Below are positions 36,401 to 47,511 of a stretch of DNA of 64,000 bases, piece by piece. Source of the DNA: Plantago major (Eukaryota > Streptophyta > Magnoliopsida > Lamiales > Plantaginaceae); assembly GCA_026545765.1 (NCBI GenBank), contig CM048844.1, positions 50,867,401-50,931,400 of the forward strand. Reading direction: 5' to 3'. The translations under genes were made by a program, and so were the position numbers. The notes beneath the pieces are model-generated. The model ran no database searches, had not been told where the DNA came from, and saw nothing but the letters and a program-made list of their open reading frames with translations. Position 1 is the first letter of the stretch; each line of letters starts with the position of its first letter.

Positions 36401-38112
36401 GAGATTTAGTCTGTCAGACAAGTTGAGGTGAGCTGTAACTCTCCTTACTTCTCAGAGCTCTGTTTGCTAGATTGTGTAAATCTTAGAGAATTTTTTTGCT
36501 TCCGTTGACAGCAAAATATTTGCCCAACTTTTTCATGGAACTGCAGTTTGCAAAATTCTTAACAAATAGTGGATGCGTCTACATCTTTACCTGAATGCTC
36601 CCATATGATGTTATGTTAGTTTTTCCTGGAAGAACAATAAAGTTCTACCCTTTACAGAAATATGTTCAATTTGTGCACTTGTATTTACGGAATACAGCTT
36701 ACTGGCAGAGAGTGAAGATGAACGAACATGGAACCGGTGACAATAAAGGTTCATGGGAACATGAAATTTCAAACTCTGATTGCATTCTGCTTATTGTTGT
36801 AAATATTTATACTTATCTTTAGACCATTGCCAGAAGTTAAAACCCCACTAAAACCCCTCTCTCTGCCACATCCTTCCACTAGCTCCATCCCCTCGAAAAC
36901 CACCTACTCCAGCAGTTGAAACTCAAATTTCTTTTCTTTTCTGATTTCTTTTTACATTTGAATTATCGACACCCTACACTTAATTTAAATTCGATAAATC
37001 TATATTAAATATTATTATATGTTTCTGAGCAGCATTTTTGCAACATATATTTATATAATTTTGTTAATTATGTGATCAGCTATTCGTACTTCTTTGACAC
37101 AAACAATTGGAGTGCAGTGTACAAACACACTGTTGGGAAGGACTACAAACTCAAAGCTGGTTATGATTCTGGAGTACGACTTGGTTGGGCATCACTCTGG
37201 GTGAGTTCAATATCTTCGATATAAATTGATAGATGTGGAGTGCTAGTATTTTCTAATTAGTTGCATTATGAATTTGTCCGTTCAGTTTCTAGTTTTTGTC
37301 AACTAAAATTTCAGGAGCTACTGAAAAGCAATGACCACTAACACGCCCCTGATTATGTTGAATTTGTTGACCTGTCTTGCTATCAGAACCTTCGGCTTTA
37401 GGCATCCTTAGAGTCAATTAACACCTAACTGAATATCACATCTTTGTCGCTGAACCAAAATGCACCTGCAGGGAGGCTTTTAGGAAACGACAATCCATTA
37501 CAAGACACAATAGAAATCAAAGCTCCTTAAGATTCTCCTATATGTAGCTAGACAAAGGCAGAATTAGATAATACATCTTCAATTGTGTTAATTTCTTAAA
37601 ATCCTTTTGTTATGGAATCCATTTCATTGTTTAGCTGCTTTGGCATGAAAATACAGTAGTAGTTAGTTTTGCTCTTCTTTGCTTCAACTAAAAATCAAGT
37701 TGATAACTTTCACTAGCATTAGAGTCTGAGATTTCATACCAATTGCACAATGCATTTTTCTCTACATTTATAACTTTTCTGGTATGGGATTTACCTTCAT
37801 ACCGACAGTTTCAATATTTTAAGCGACTCTTAGAGAAGACAAATTGCTCCGTTAGCATGCTGTTAATTTGAAAAAGGCATTGTGCTAAAAAATAATGATG
37901 GGGGTAGATGATAGAACGGCTAGGGCATGGATTTCCAAACCAGTTACATGAGTTCATGGGGAATGATGATTTATTCTCAGGTAGGGGAAGAGGATGGGAA
38001 AGCGAAGACAGCTCCAATGAAGATGAAAATCCAGTTTATGCTCCAAGTTCCTCAAGATGATATCAAAACTTCGGCTTTGATGTTCCGTGTGAAAAAGAGG
38101 TGGGACATATAA
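27456..38112 (+). CDS. OEP37: Chloroplast outer envelope pore protein OEP37
   Basis: Host gene for the cation-selective beta-barrel channel of the plastid outer envelope. Coding exons: 27456-27806, 35615-35704, 35876-36052, 36333-36427, 37080-37200 and 37981-38112, all with GT..AG introns. Joined length is about 321 aa, near the usual 330-345. Exon 1 has [17 protein letters not shown] and [14 protein letters not shown]; exon 2 [20 protein letters not shown]; exon 3 [12 protein letters not shown] plus an acidic loop EEEEEE; exon 4 [17 protein letters not shown]; exon 5 [15 protein letters not shown] and [10 protein letters not shown]; exon 6 [20 protein letters not shown] ending in RRWDI-type KKRWDI. 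These match the plant OEP37 family throughout. The ATG at 27456 is chosen as the first in frame; the N-terminus is short and Pro/Gly-rich, without a cleavable transit peptide, as expected. No stop or frameshift is seen. Intron 1 is 7.8 kb and full of transposons. Confidence 0.93.
28622..29530 (+). mobile_element. Possible LTR-retrotransposon 5' fragment in OEP37 intron 1
   Basis: Starts TGTTACAGACC, has a TATA-like TATATATAAAAG at about 28771 and pyrimidine-rich DNA after it. From about 29165 a frame reads [19 protein letters not shown] and on through 29530, vaguely like a retrotransposon Gag N-terminus. No PBS or second LTR is found. Weak call. Confidence 0.35.
29890..30540 (-). pseudogene. 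Integrase C-terminus with chromodomain
   Basis: The block after the integrase core contains [33 protein letters not shown] and then [34 protein letters not shown], the plant chromoviral chromodomain that guides integration to chromatin. Two stops break it: at about 30541 (CAG-to-TAG type) and about 30448. Confidence 0.82.
30541..31355 (-). pseudogene. Ty3 integrase (zinc finger and catalytic core)
   Basis: 31355-30987 has the H2C2 finger ([16 protein letters not shown], then [11 protein letters not shown]) and the first core Asp in [14 protein letters not shown]. The frame slips near 30985 by one base. 30942-30541 then continues with [17 protein letters not shown] (second Asp) and [20 protein letters not shown] (Glu). 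All three catalytic residues remain, but in two frames. Confidence 0.85.
31500..31927 (-). pseudogene. Ty3 RNase H
   Basis: [20 protein letters not shown] and [18 protein letters not shown] at 31927-31780, then a frameshift to [20 protein letters not shown] and [15 protein letters not shown]. It degrades the RNA of RNA-DNA hybrids during reverse transcription; broken here. Confidence 0.85.
31928..32764 (-). pseudogene. Ty3 reverse transcriptase
   Basis: [56 protein letters not shown] and the catalytic FFDDILVYS are all present in one frame (32764-32120). A TGA follows HVFSKA, and the connection part ([20 protein letters not shown]) continues to the RNase H. The catalytic domain is intact; the polyprotein is not. 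Confidence 0.88.
32758..33390 (-). pseudogene. Ty3 aspartic protease
   Basis: The retropepsin-like domain has active site [16 protein letters not shown] at about residue 43, with [12 protein letters not shown] further on, typical of the plant chromovirus protease. It overlaps the RT start by a few bases in another frame. Confidence 0.83.
33401..34359 (-). pseudogene. Ty3 gag with zinc knuckle
   Basis: 34359-33766 carries the capsid pattern ([62 protein letters not shown]). A stop and frameshift follow, then 33625-33401 with [16 protein letters not shown], the plant Ty3 CX2CX7HXC-style knuckle that binds RNA. Confidence 0.85.
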
Positions 38113-38836
38113 ACTCGGGCACTTCTAGTATCATGTTGTTAATCAATTGTATCTTTGTTTTTGAGTGTATTAATTCCCAACTTGTGTATTCTTAGTTTAC
38201 ATGATCATTTCTGTTACTATATTTATTTTTAATTTCCCCAATGATATATCTTCGGAGCATAGGGGAAAAATTCTCAATTTGGTATGTATGTTTGCCACTT
38301 TGCCCTTTGATCTTGTAAGTTTCTCACTTTACTTTTTTGTCATGCAAGTTGTCAAAAATACTAATTTTGGTACGATCCTGGCTATGTAAATTTGAATTAG
38401 GGCATCAATTATTTATGTGGATGAATGATAATTCAGCACCTAAATATAACAATGGAAAGATTGCAAATCATAAATATGCCCTAATAATGTCGGGGTATAT
38501 TGATGGTGTTTATGTCCGATTCGGGGAAGAAGGAAACTATTTTTATATATTTTATTCTTTCCGTTATCATTTTTTACTCAATTGGCTTATTTTACATGAG
38601 TTGGGAGCGAATTTTCTAAAATTCAAATTTGTCATTCTTGAATTATTGGAGTGCCAAAATTAATTTTTTTAGGTAACTTACTTGTTTGAAGGTGGCAATA
38701 AAAATCTAACAGGACCAAATGAATAGATTGGTAACATACATAATCGAGTGGAAGTTTTTTTCAAGCCGAGTTGTGATTCTTAGTTTCGGTCATGCAGAAC
38801 TTTATACATTTGTCCTTTTTAGTCGTCTCAAATAAC
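38113..38836. other. OEP37 3' flank
   Basis: AT-rich DNA after the OEP37 stop; it should include the 3' UTR. T-rich and TTGTGTAT-type elements at 38150-38200 could serve as a poly(A) region, but no clear AATAAA is seen. No gene recognised. Confidence 0.45.
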
Positions 38837-39613
38837 CAGTGTATTTAAAAACTGGACCAGACCGGCCGGTTGCCAGATCTGACCGAATTTTTGGAAGAAA
38901 ACGTTCTGGTTGGAGCATATGAACTGCCTGGCCAACAAACCGGTAAGGCGGTTCATCGGTTAACCAACGAACAGCTGAACCAGAATTGAACCGGTTTTTA
39001 TGTTTCATTTGAATAAATGTTTAAAATGTAAGGAACTAAGGATAGATAGAACTTGAGTCTAGAGTTTAGATAGAAGCTTCTTTTCCACTTGAAGACAACT
39101 CAATCGTGTTTGTTTTCTAATTTATATCAGTCATTGCTCAAATTGGTAAGGAACTAAGGATACTTGAATGTTTTTCTAGCCATAATTTCCTTTTTTTATT
39201 GGAAAAAAAATTGATTTCCTTCATCATTAATCAACAAAATGGAATAGTGATCACTTTCGTTCTTGTAATATTCATTTGTCATTTAAAAATTACATTTTTA
39301 CAAGTTCGAATTCTAAAATTGAAGTTTTGAACTTTTATAAACTAAAAAATATGCTTGATCTTTTTTGTTGAACTTATATTATAATTCAATATAAATTCGT
39401 ATAATCGTATTAGAGTCTTAATTAGACAATATTTATTAGTAGGTTGTTTATATGTATTTTCTAATCTCTATGCTTGTTTAATCTGTCAATGTTATTTATT
39501 AATTTAAAATACATGTATACCGGGTGAACCAATGGTTTGACAGGTCGAACCGATTAAACCGACATTTTATAGCATGTCTGGTTCGACACCTGGTCCGGTT
39601 TTTTTAAACACTG
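38837..39613. mobile_element. Non-autonomous hAT-like DNA transposon, 777 bp
   Basis: Left end CAGTGTATTTAAAAACTGGA; right end, reverse complemented, CAGTGTTTAAAAAAACCGGA. Both ends are followed inside by GGACCAG and by CCGGTT/AACCGG-rich subterminal DNA. Flanks CAAATAAC and CACATAAG match at 6 of 8 bases, fitting an old 8-bp target duplication. No coding capacity. Confidence 0.75.
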
Positions 39614-40277
39614 CACATAAGTTCATGCATTAGTAAAAAAGTAAGCTACCCTACAACCAATAAATAATAAAAATCTGACATTTACCCTAAAATTTAAAAA
39701 AATGCCACTAAATGTACAACTTTTTCAACATGTTCATGTTTTATCATATATTATATTTTTTCACATAAACTACGTGTCAAACTCTACTGTATAAAATTTT
39801 CGGGGTGGAGGGAGTATGATTTCCAAAATACGAGAGTATATCAATTTCCTCATACCTAAATTTGTGACACAATTACTGATTTGGATGATTTATATCTGAC
39901 ACCCTTTTAAGATGGTCACACTAATGTTTTAAATATTATGTTGAAATTCTCTAAGTTATCGAACAATCCAAGTAACGAACACACGAACGGAACACCACGA
40001 GCCAAGAAGGGAGTTGACTTCGTCGACTTAGCGGTTGCTTCGGCAACTGATGCTTCAAATCAAGTCTTTAATTTGGTAATGCCAATGGCAGAAATTAAGA
40101 TCACCAGAAAACCGTAGTGAAATGGAAAGTTGATAATATATCAAATCAACGTTTTAAATTTGTTTATTAGTCAAGAGTTAATTTCTCAACACTACGAAAA
40201 CTTGTAGCGAAGGGATGTTAACCCCGAGTGTTGTTCTCTCAGGACTTAACTAGGCCGAGTTGCGTTTACGAACTGTA
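39614..40277. other. Intergenic DNA
   Basis: No gene or repeat recognised apart from short AT-rich tracts. Confidence 0.4.
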
Positions 40278-40434
40278 CTATCTCCGTCCCACGAATCTGT
40301 ACCCAGTTTGATTTTTTCCGGTCAACCATCTCCAACTTCGACTATCAATTAATAAATTATTAATTGATAGCTGAAGTTGGAGACGGTTAACCGAAAAAAG
40401 TCAAACTGGGTATAGATTCGCGGGACAGAGGGAG
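40278..40434. mobile_element. Stowaway MITE, 157 bp
   Basis: Starts CTATCTCCGTCCC and ends GGGACAGAGGGAG, flanked by TA on both sides (40276-40277, 40435-40436). The two halves are almost fully complementary around TCAATTAATAAATTATTAATTGA, so the whole element is one long hairpin. Tc1/mariner-type MITE. Confidence 0.9.
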
Positions 40435-42670
40435 TAATTAACAGTAAAGAAAGTAGTAAAAGTTTTGTTTGCTTCGGTAACGGTTGAAAATCTATCTAAG
40501 CTTGCAAACAACTAGAAAACAGACAAACTGTAACGACTTAAGATATGAGAAGGAATTATGGTGTGGTGACAGAAAATAAGCTAGCTAGCAGGATTAAAGA
40601 ATAATGACAATGGTGATTTACTCTAGTTATCATTGGGACATGCCCAATGAGATATTACACTGCTCTAGGCAGACACCTTACACCACATAAGGCACGTCGT
40701 TACTATGAGAATGCTAACCGTTTTTGTTCTTGAAAACATATATCAATGGTGGAGTGGTCAATTCCACCAAGCTACAATTGCAGCTAATGTAGTTTCTGTG
40801 TTTGCTACGAACCTATGGATACGTAATCTCTGGACGTTTTGTAGGTAAATCATTTGCGTAATCCTTTGATGATTTTGTTGTAATAACACAGAACACGAAA
40901 CTACATACGCGAATAATCAATTAAGCAAAGCAAATCCCATCGATCCGTCATTGAATTGTAAGAACCCTAGATAGCATGCATTGAATCCATCTCGGTGCCC
41001 TGGATATAGGTGAAAGTGCAAGATACAGTAACTGTTGTCATAACATCGATTGTAGTTTTCTATCAATGTTTGCCTAACAGTGACTATTCTGATTGATGCA
41101 CTTTATATTCTATAATTAAGGAATTTGCCTTTATTCACTAACTTAACCTTGTTCCACGATTTTAGTTGGTTGATTGTGTTATAGGAAAAAGTTTGGAATA
41201 AATCGAAGAAGGAAGGAATGAGTTGTGAAGATCTAAGGAAGGAAAGATTTTGAAGATCTAAAGAAGGAATGCAATAATATCTGAAAGAAGGAATTTTGAG
41301 AAAACAAGGGAAGATTGCAACAAGATCTATGAAGCTATGAAGCATCTCTTTAGGCTCTGTTTAGCAAAACTAGCTGAAAAGCTAGCTGGTAGCATGTAAG
41401 CTAGCTGTTAGCTGATTAACTAGCTGGTAGCTGGTTAGGTAGCTGATAAGCTAGCTGATTAGGGAGCTGATTAACTAGCTGAGAAGCTAGCTGTTTTTAA
41501 ATGTAGGTGTGTAGCAAATTAGCTGATAAGCTAGCTGGTATTTTGTAAAATGACATAAAAGGGCATTACTCTTATTTTTATTTTCTTTAACCTTTCTCAT
41601 CGTATTATTAGTCTATAGTTTTTCAAATAATAGTACATCATATTTTGTCTAATTATTCTAATATATATTCAATGTACTTTACATCGCCACTTTAATAACA
41701 TCATCAAAATTATCAGAAGTTGAAAGAAATATTCGTTGAGCATTTTAACTTAGTAATGAAAAAAATCAGTAATTGATGTGTACTACATGTATGCATTTTA
41801 AAGAGATGCAGATGCATTAATCCTTATGCTAGTTTCAAACAAGTACACAAAATATATAACAAAGGATCCAACGATATAAAATATAAGTCGAGAATAATAT
41901 ATAATAAAAACGGGTAGCTTTTCCTTCTTCTTTTTTTTTTTTTTCTAATTTAGGTCAGGGATATTTTCGGAATGAAAAAGATAAGAAGGAGCTTCTTTTT
42001 AAAAAAAGCTAACTTGGGTAGCTTCTTAACCAGCTAGCTGCTAGCTAGCTGGTCAGCTAGCTAATTTAAGAAGTTGCGCGTTCACGTAACGAGCTTTTTA
42101 TTAGTCAATGGTAAAAAAAAACTCATGGAGCTGAAAAGCTAGTAGTAAACAGGGCCTTAACACGTTCAAGAACCCTATAAATACAAGAGATGGTTCATCG
42201 ATTCAAGTGTGCAAGAATAAAGCTAGTCGACTATATACACATCATATTCTATGTCTTGTACTTTTAGCTAAACTTTACGTTATACTTTGTATGTCTAGTG
42301 CGTAACCTAGATACCTTAGTGGTGAGTATAACTTGGGTAGTTGTTTTGTCTACTCTATTTAGTGTTATCAGTTTAAGGTTTCTATCTTGTAGAAACTTAA
42401 ACGTAGTTTTGTAAATCCTCTTTCATTGATAGTGGATATTTAGCCTAAGGCACGACATGTATATTCATATACCTGCTAAGATTTATTCCTGGTCTCTTGC
42501 TTTACTTTCCGATGTGTTCTGATTATTTACTGTAATTTAGTAGTATTGCAGTTAGGACAACATTAGTCATAACAGTGATCTTTTACTTAGTCAGAGTCTG
42601 TATATCTTTAACTGTTTGCATAACATTGTTCTTAATAGTTTGTTAGAGGTATATAGTTCTGGTCCTTTCA
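40385..42670 (+). repeat. Duplicated unit A: MITE half, spacer and LTR
   Basis: Matches 42977-44527 (unit B) from inside the Stowaway MITE through a non-coding 0.6-kb spacer to the LTR end CCTTTCA, except for one 804-bp insertion (41353-42156). The LTR part probably begins TGTTGTCATAAC at 41033 and has a TATA-like CCTATAAATAC at about 42172. The LTR without the insertion is about 0.83 kb. Confidence 0.75.
41353..42156. mobile_element. Tourist-like (PIF/Harbinger) element, 804 bp
   Basis: Ends GGCTCTGTTTA and (reverse complement of the right end) GGCCCTGTTTA, flanked by TTA on both sides (41350-41352 and 42157-42159). Unit B has a single TTA at the matching place (about 43929), that is, the empty site. 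Both subterminal regions are rich in AGCTAGCTG repeats. No transposase. Confidence 0.9.
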
Positions 42671-42671
42671 A

Positions 42672-42689
42672 TTGGCATCAAGAGCCAGG
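42672..42689 (+). other. Primer-binding site after LTR A
   Basis: TTGGCATCAAGAGCCAGG starts one base after the LTR end and resembles the copia-type initiator-Met PBS. An ATG at 42727 (MDPVNANANLYPRWIQ) may be the start of gag; it is cut off at about 42775. Confidence 0.6.
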
Positions 42690-42775
42690 CACCTAATTCA
42701 TAGTTGTGTGGATTTTGTGCTTCTGATGGATCCAGTCAATGCTAATGCAAATCTGTACCCTAGATGGATTCAATG

Positions 42776-42977
42776 CATGCTATATAGGTGAAAGTGGAAG
42801 ATACAGTAACTGTTGTCATTACAACGATCGTAGTTTTCTATCAATGTTTGTCTAACAGTGACAGTTCTGACTGATGTACTTTATATTCTATAATTAAGGA
42901 TTTTTCCTTTATTCACTAACTTAACCTTGTTCCACGATTTTAGTTGTTTGATTGTGTTATAGGAACAGGTTTGAAAT
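42776..42977 (+). repeat. LTR fragment C
   Basis: About 200 bases equal to 41005-41200 of unit A (ATAGGTGAAAGTG... to GGTTTGAAATAAA), joined at 42977 to the inner half of the Stowaway MITE that starts unit B. Confidence 0.75.
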
Positions 42978-44527
42978 AAACCGAAAAAAGTCAAACTGGG
43001 TACAGATTCGTAGGACAGAGGGAGTAATTAAAAGTAAAGAAAGCAGTAACAGTTTTGTTTGCTTCGGTAACGGTTGAAAATCTATCTAAGATTTCAAACA
43101 ACTAGAAAACAGACTAACTGTAACGACTTAAGATATGAGAAGGAATTATGGTGTGGTGACAGATAACAAGCTAGCTAGCAGGATTAAAGAATAATGACAA
43201 TGGTGATTTAGTCTAGTTATCATTGGGACATGCCCAACGAGATATTACACTGCTCTAAGCAGACACCTTACACCACATAAGGCACATCGTTACTATGAGA
43301 ATGAGCTAACCGGTTTTGTTCTAGAAAACAGATACAATGGTGGAGTCGTCAATTCCACCAAGTTACAATTGCAGCTAATTTAGTTTCTGTGTTTGCTACG
43401 AACCTATGGATACGTAATCTCTAGACGTTTTGTAGGTAAATCATTTGCGTAATCCTTTGATGATTTTGTTGTAATAAAACATAACACGAAACTACATACG
43501 TGAATAATCAATTAAGCAAAGTAAATCCTATCAATCCGTCATTAAATTGTAAGAACCCTAAATATCATACATTGAATCCATCTTGGTGCCCATAGGTGAA
43601 AGTGCAAGATACAGTTACTGTTGTCATAACAACGTGTGTAGTTTTCTATCAATGATTGGCTAATAGTGACTGTTCTGACTGATGCACTTTATATTCTATA
43701 ATTAAGGATTTTGCCTTTATTCACTAACTTAACCTTGTTCCACGATTTTAGTTGTTTGATTGTGTTATAGGAACAGGTTTGGAATAAATCGTAGAAGGAA
43801 GGAATGAGATGTGAAGATCTAAGGAAGGAAAGATTTTGAAGATCTAGAGAAGGAATGCAATAAATTCTGAGAAAACAAGGGATGATCCTATACAAGGCAA
43901 CAAGATCTATGAAGCTATGAAGCATCTCTTTAACACTTTCAAGAACACTATAAATACAAGATATGGTTCATCGATTCAAGTGTGCAAGAATAGAGCTAGT
44001 CGACTATATACACATCATATTCTCTGTCTTGTACTTTTAGCTAAACTTTACGTTATACTCTGATGAAATTTATAGTAATAGGAAAATCCGTCGACTTTTA
44101 AAATCGTGAGGGTTCAAGTCCCTCTATCCCCAAAAGCTTATTTTCTATGTCTAGTGCATAACCTAAATATCTTAGTTGTGAGTATTACTTGGGTAGTTGT
44201 TTTGCCTACTTCTGTTTAGTGTTATATGTTTAAGGTTTCTATCTTGTGGAAACTTAAACGTAGTTTTGTAAATCTTCTTTCATTAATAGTGGATATTTAG
44301 CCTAAGGCATGACAGGTATATTCATATACCTGCTAAGATTTATTCCTGATCTCTAGCTTTACTTTCCGCCGTGTTCTAATTATTTACTGTGTTTCAGTAG
44401 TATTACTGTTTGGACAACATTAGTCATAACAGTTATCTTTTGCTTAGTCAGAGTCTGCATATCTTTAACTGTTTGCATAACATTATTCTTAATAGTGTGT
44501 TAGAAGTATAGAGTTCCAGTCCTTTCA
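42977..44527 (+). repeat. Duplicated unit B: MITE half, spacer and LTR
   Basis: Second copy of unit A. It lacks the Tourist-like insertion but has an 86-bp plastid insertion at 44061. The LTR probably begins at 43619 and ends CCTTTCA at 44527; its TATA-like box is at about 43948. Confidence 0.75.
44061..44146 (+). pseudogene. trnL-UAA: Plastid DNA insertion: trnL-UAA intron end and 3' exon
   Basis: Contains the end of the plastid trnL intron (ATGAAATTTATAGTAATAGG), the 3' exon (AAAATCCGTCGACTT, then GAGGGTTCAAGTCCCTCT, about 44083-44131) and the start of the trnL-trnF spacer. Unit A lacks it (GTTATACTTTGTATGTCTAG). The 5' tRNA half is absent, so no tRNA can form. Confidence 0.9.
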
Positions 44528-45240
44528 ATAGGTAGTATTTGAATGCGCCCAACATGACTAACGGTGGTATCGAGTACCACAGATCCACTCCAAGACGTAT
44601 TCGTACAATTATATGAAAGAACAATGCCAAAGTACAAGTCATTTAAAGAATGGTACAACAGAAACCTCCTCCCCAAACCTGTTCTTTGGAACGGGTTTGG
44701 GTTGAGAAAATAGGAAATGAGCAACATGTCATTCGTCATACTTAACTTACACAGAGTATACATGAGCATGATGAGGCGCAAACAATAAAGTTTGCACTTC
44801 CTAGAAAGTCACACAAGTACAAATTTGCCGGTATAATAAATATTTTTTCATCGGCTAAAGTTTGTTCACAGACTTTTGGACTACAGAATTAGAACAAACT
44901 TTCTATTTACATGTAAAACGAACTTAAAGAATTTAAACATGCCAACTACTACTAGTCAGAGATCAATCAAAACACAAGCATCAAACAGGTTTAACTCATG
45001 CAATGGATGCTCGACTTGGGAGACTGACTTAGACACAAAAATAGAAACTGACAAATAACACAAGACTAAACTAAAAATAAAGAACAAGAACTAACTAACA
45101 CAATCCAGAAGTCCTAAAGAAACCAATAACCCCCTCCCAAAACTGGAACTCGTGCTTGGTCTCAAACAAACGAATGAAGAGAAAGAAGAAATTGTTGAAA
45201 AGAGGACTTCCCTGATTGAAGAAGCCTATATCTGAGTGCG
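44528..45240 (-). mobile_element. Fragment of the Ty3 gag-protease element's 3' region
   Basis: Aligns in order with 10928-11690: GGTAGTATTTGAA, TCCCCAAACCTGTTC hairpin region, and a second C-rich PPT-like string at about 45130 (CCCCCTCCC). Non-coding. Confidence 0.7.
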
Positions 45241-45305
45241 AGGTATATGGAGAGAGTCTCCGGGATTTTTCCTTCTTCTTGTAGCTTATCCCTGCACACT
45301 AGTTG

Positions 45306-46436
45306 ATGTGACAATGAAATGTGTGATTTTGCATGCTTTTATACCCTCATTTTTTGCCCAAGATTTAATATTTGTAATTTTGTATCATTTTATGGCCAAT
45401 TACCAACTACTTGTGTATTTTGTAGGTCATGATCGCATTTTCAAGGAATTGCACGATTTTCGGTGCCGAAACGTCATATTTAGGCGAAATTGAGAAAGTT
45501 AAGGAAATTCCCTAATTTGGCCGTTGCGCGGATTTCGAGGTGTCAGAACATGTCATGTGACCAACCAATTTGAAGATAATTGAATATGCTACAACTTTGT
45601 AGAAGATAACTTTTCGAGGAAACGAAGTTACGAAGCCCGAAATTAAAGAACGAAGAAAAACAGACAGAAGCAGAAGAAATCGAAGTTGGCGACCCACAGT
45701 GGGCCGCAAAAGGCTCATGGCGGTCGCCTGTCGACTGTTGTGAAGGGAACTTTCTAGATTTGGGCGGTTTTCTTGCATTTCAGGCTAGAGCCTACCTTCC
45801 TAAACCTACCATACTCATCAAGGGTGGCTAAGGCACAAAATTTTCAGTATAAATAAGATCCCTGGGGTCTCATAATCATACAACAACTCAACGGGAGGGT
45901 TTCGTACCACAAGGCATTTCTCTTGAGAGAGAACCAGTCCTCGGGGAAGGGAAACCCCAAAACCCTAGCCGTCAGCAAGCAAACAGGAAGACATCAAGGC
46001 AGCCCACAAGCACATCGGGATCGATAAACAGGAGAAGAATCGAAGAAGAGGAATCCGAGGGTCGAAACTCGCCATCTTCTAACGGTTTGGTTGTTGCAAA
46101 CATGTTTTCAATTCAGTTTACAGTTTATGTACTTCAGTTATGCCAGGCTAACTTACTTATGTCAGGGTTAGCCGGGATCTTTGATTACATGGTTTATATA
46201 TGATGAAATAGTTTTAGTATCTATGTTGGTTATGCGATTGTCGTTCATTCCTGTGCTGTAGAAATAAGATGCATGTCTATTTGTGTTTACAATGGAGCAG
46301 GAGTATTCGTTACACTAGATTAGGAGATGTCAGCCGTGTCTAGAAGTTGATATTGAGTAGGAGTATTTGTTGTTGAGCTAGTCACTGGTGACAACATTGA
46401 GCTACACGATAGTCTACATAGGGTATCATTGTTGAC
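45306..46436 (+). repeat. Athila-like LTR, interrupted by the Sirevirus
   Basis: GC-richer block with a TATA-like AGTATAAATAAGATC at about 45847 and a leader AACCCTAGCC. It is cut at 46436 by the Sirevirus and continues at 62398. The start, about TGTGACAATGAAATG, is approximate. Confidence 0.5.
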
Positions 46437-47117
46437 TGTTAGGAATATTTGTTTAGATTTTGATCAGAAACCTAATGACTTATCTTAGCTCAGAAAGGTG
46501 GTTAGTACTCTTGGTTCACTTGAACACTGTAAAAGAGGAAACTCACTAAGTATGATAGTCTAGTAAATCTTGTATAGGATGTTAGATCTCTGAATGTAAT
46601 TTTTATTTCTCTAAAGAAGACTAAGAAGAAGGCATCCAGCAGGAGAAGTTCAACGGTTTTGAAGTTTTGAAGACTGCACAAGATTGCTGAAGACAAAGGT
46701 CATCAGATACCTATGTCCAAATATCTTGAATAAACAAGTGTTTTTCAATAAACAAGTTTTGCAAAATATATCTGAGAATACAAGGTTTCTGAACGAGGAA
46801 AAGTGCCCACAGATATCTACACTCAGATACCTTGAATAAAGATTATGTTTCCAGGAAACAATATATTTTTAACAAGCGGTATCTGGAGTTATGATAGTCT
46901 CTGGAAAGGGACATGCAATGCTTCAGAAAGCGTGCATAGTTCCGTTGGCACTACAGGACAAAAATAGTACAATGCAATAAATGTGCAGACAAAGACATCT
47001 GAATAAAAGAGGAAATCTCTGAAAAGAGACAACGTTTTCTGCAGTACTATTTTTAGATATCAATTGTTTGAATTTCATTAAGCCTAATGGATACTATTCA
47101 AACGGCATGATTTTCAA

Positions 47118-47127
47118 CTATAAATAT
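47118..47127 (+). promoter_or_regulatory. Sirevirus LTR TATA box
   Basis: CTATAAATAT, 930 bases before the LTR end; same position in the 3' LTR (about 61469). Confidence 0.65.
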
Positions 47128-47511
47128 CATCACTTAGAATGCTTGAAAGACACACTGAACACAACACCTTGAACTTGCACTGAATACTCACACAAGCTCT
47201 CTCAAGCATACTACTTACCTTCAAGCTTTCTGTTGCGACCAAAGCTCTTGATTCTAAGTAGCACAAAAGTTCTAAGTGTCCTGATCCTTAACAAGCATTG
47301 TTATTTGTGAAGGAGTTGAATTAAGATTTCATATCTGAAATTCATTCTCTTGAACACTTATCATAGACTTGGGTCAGTAAAGAACAAGATACCATACATT
47401 GAAAAGTGTATTAAGTATACTTCATTCATATAGCTATCTGCATAACTGAATAAGTTATTAAAGAAGCTCACCTGACAAACTACCTTAACCAACACCTTAA
47501 TCGGCGTGGAG

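Noticed and set aside
44061-44146. Functional tRNA-Leu gene
   Set aside because: Only the 3' exon half is present; the 5' half and most of the intron are missing.
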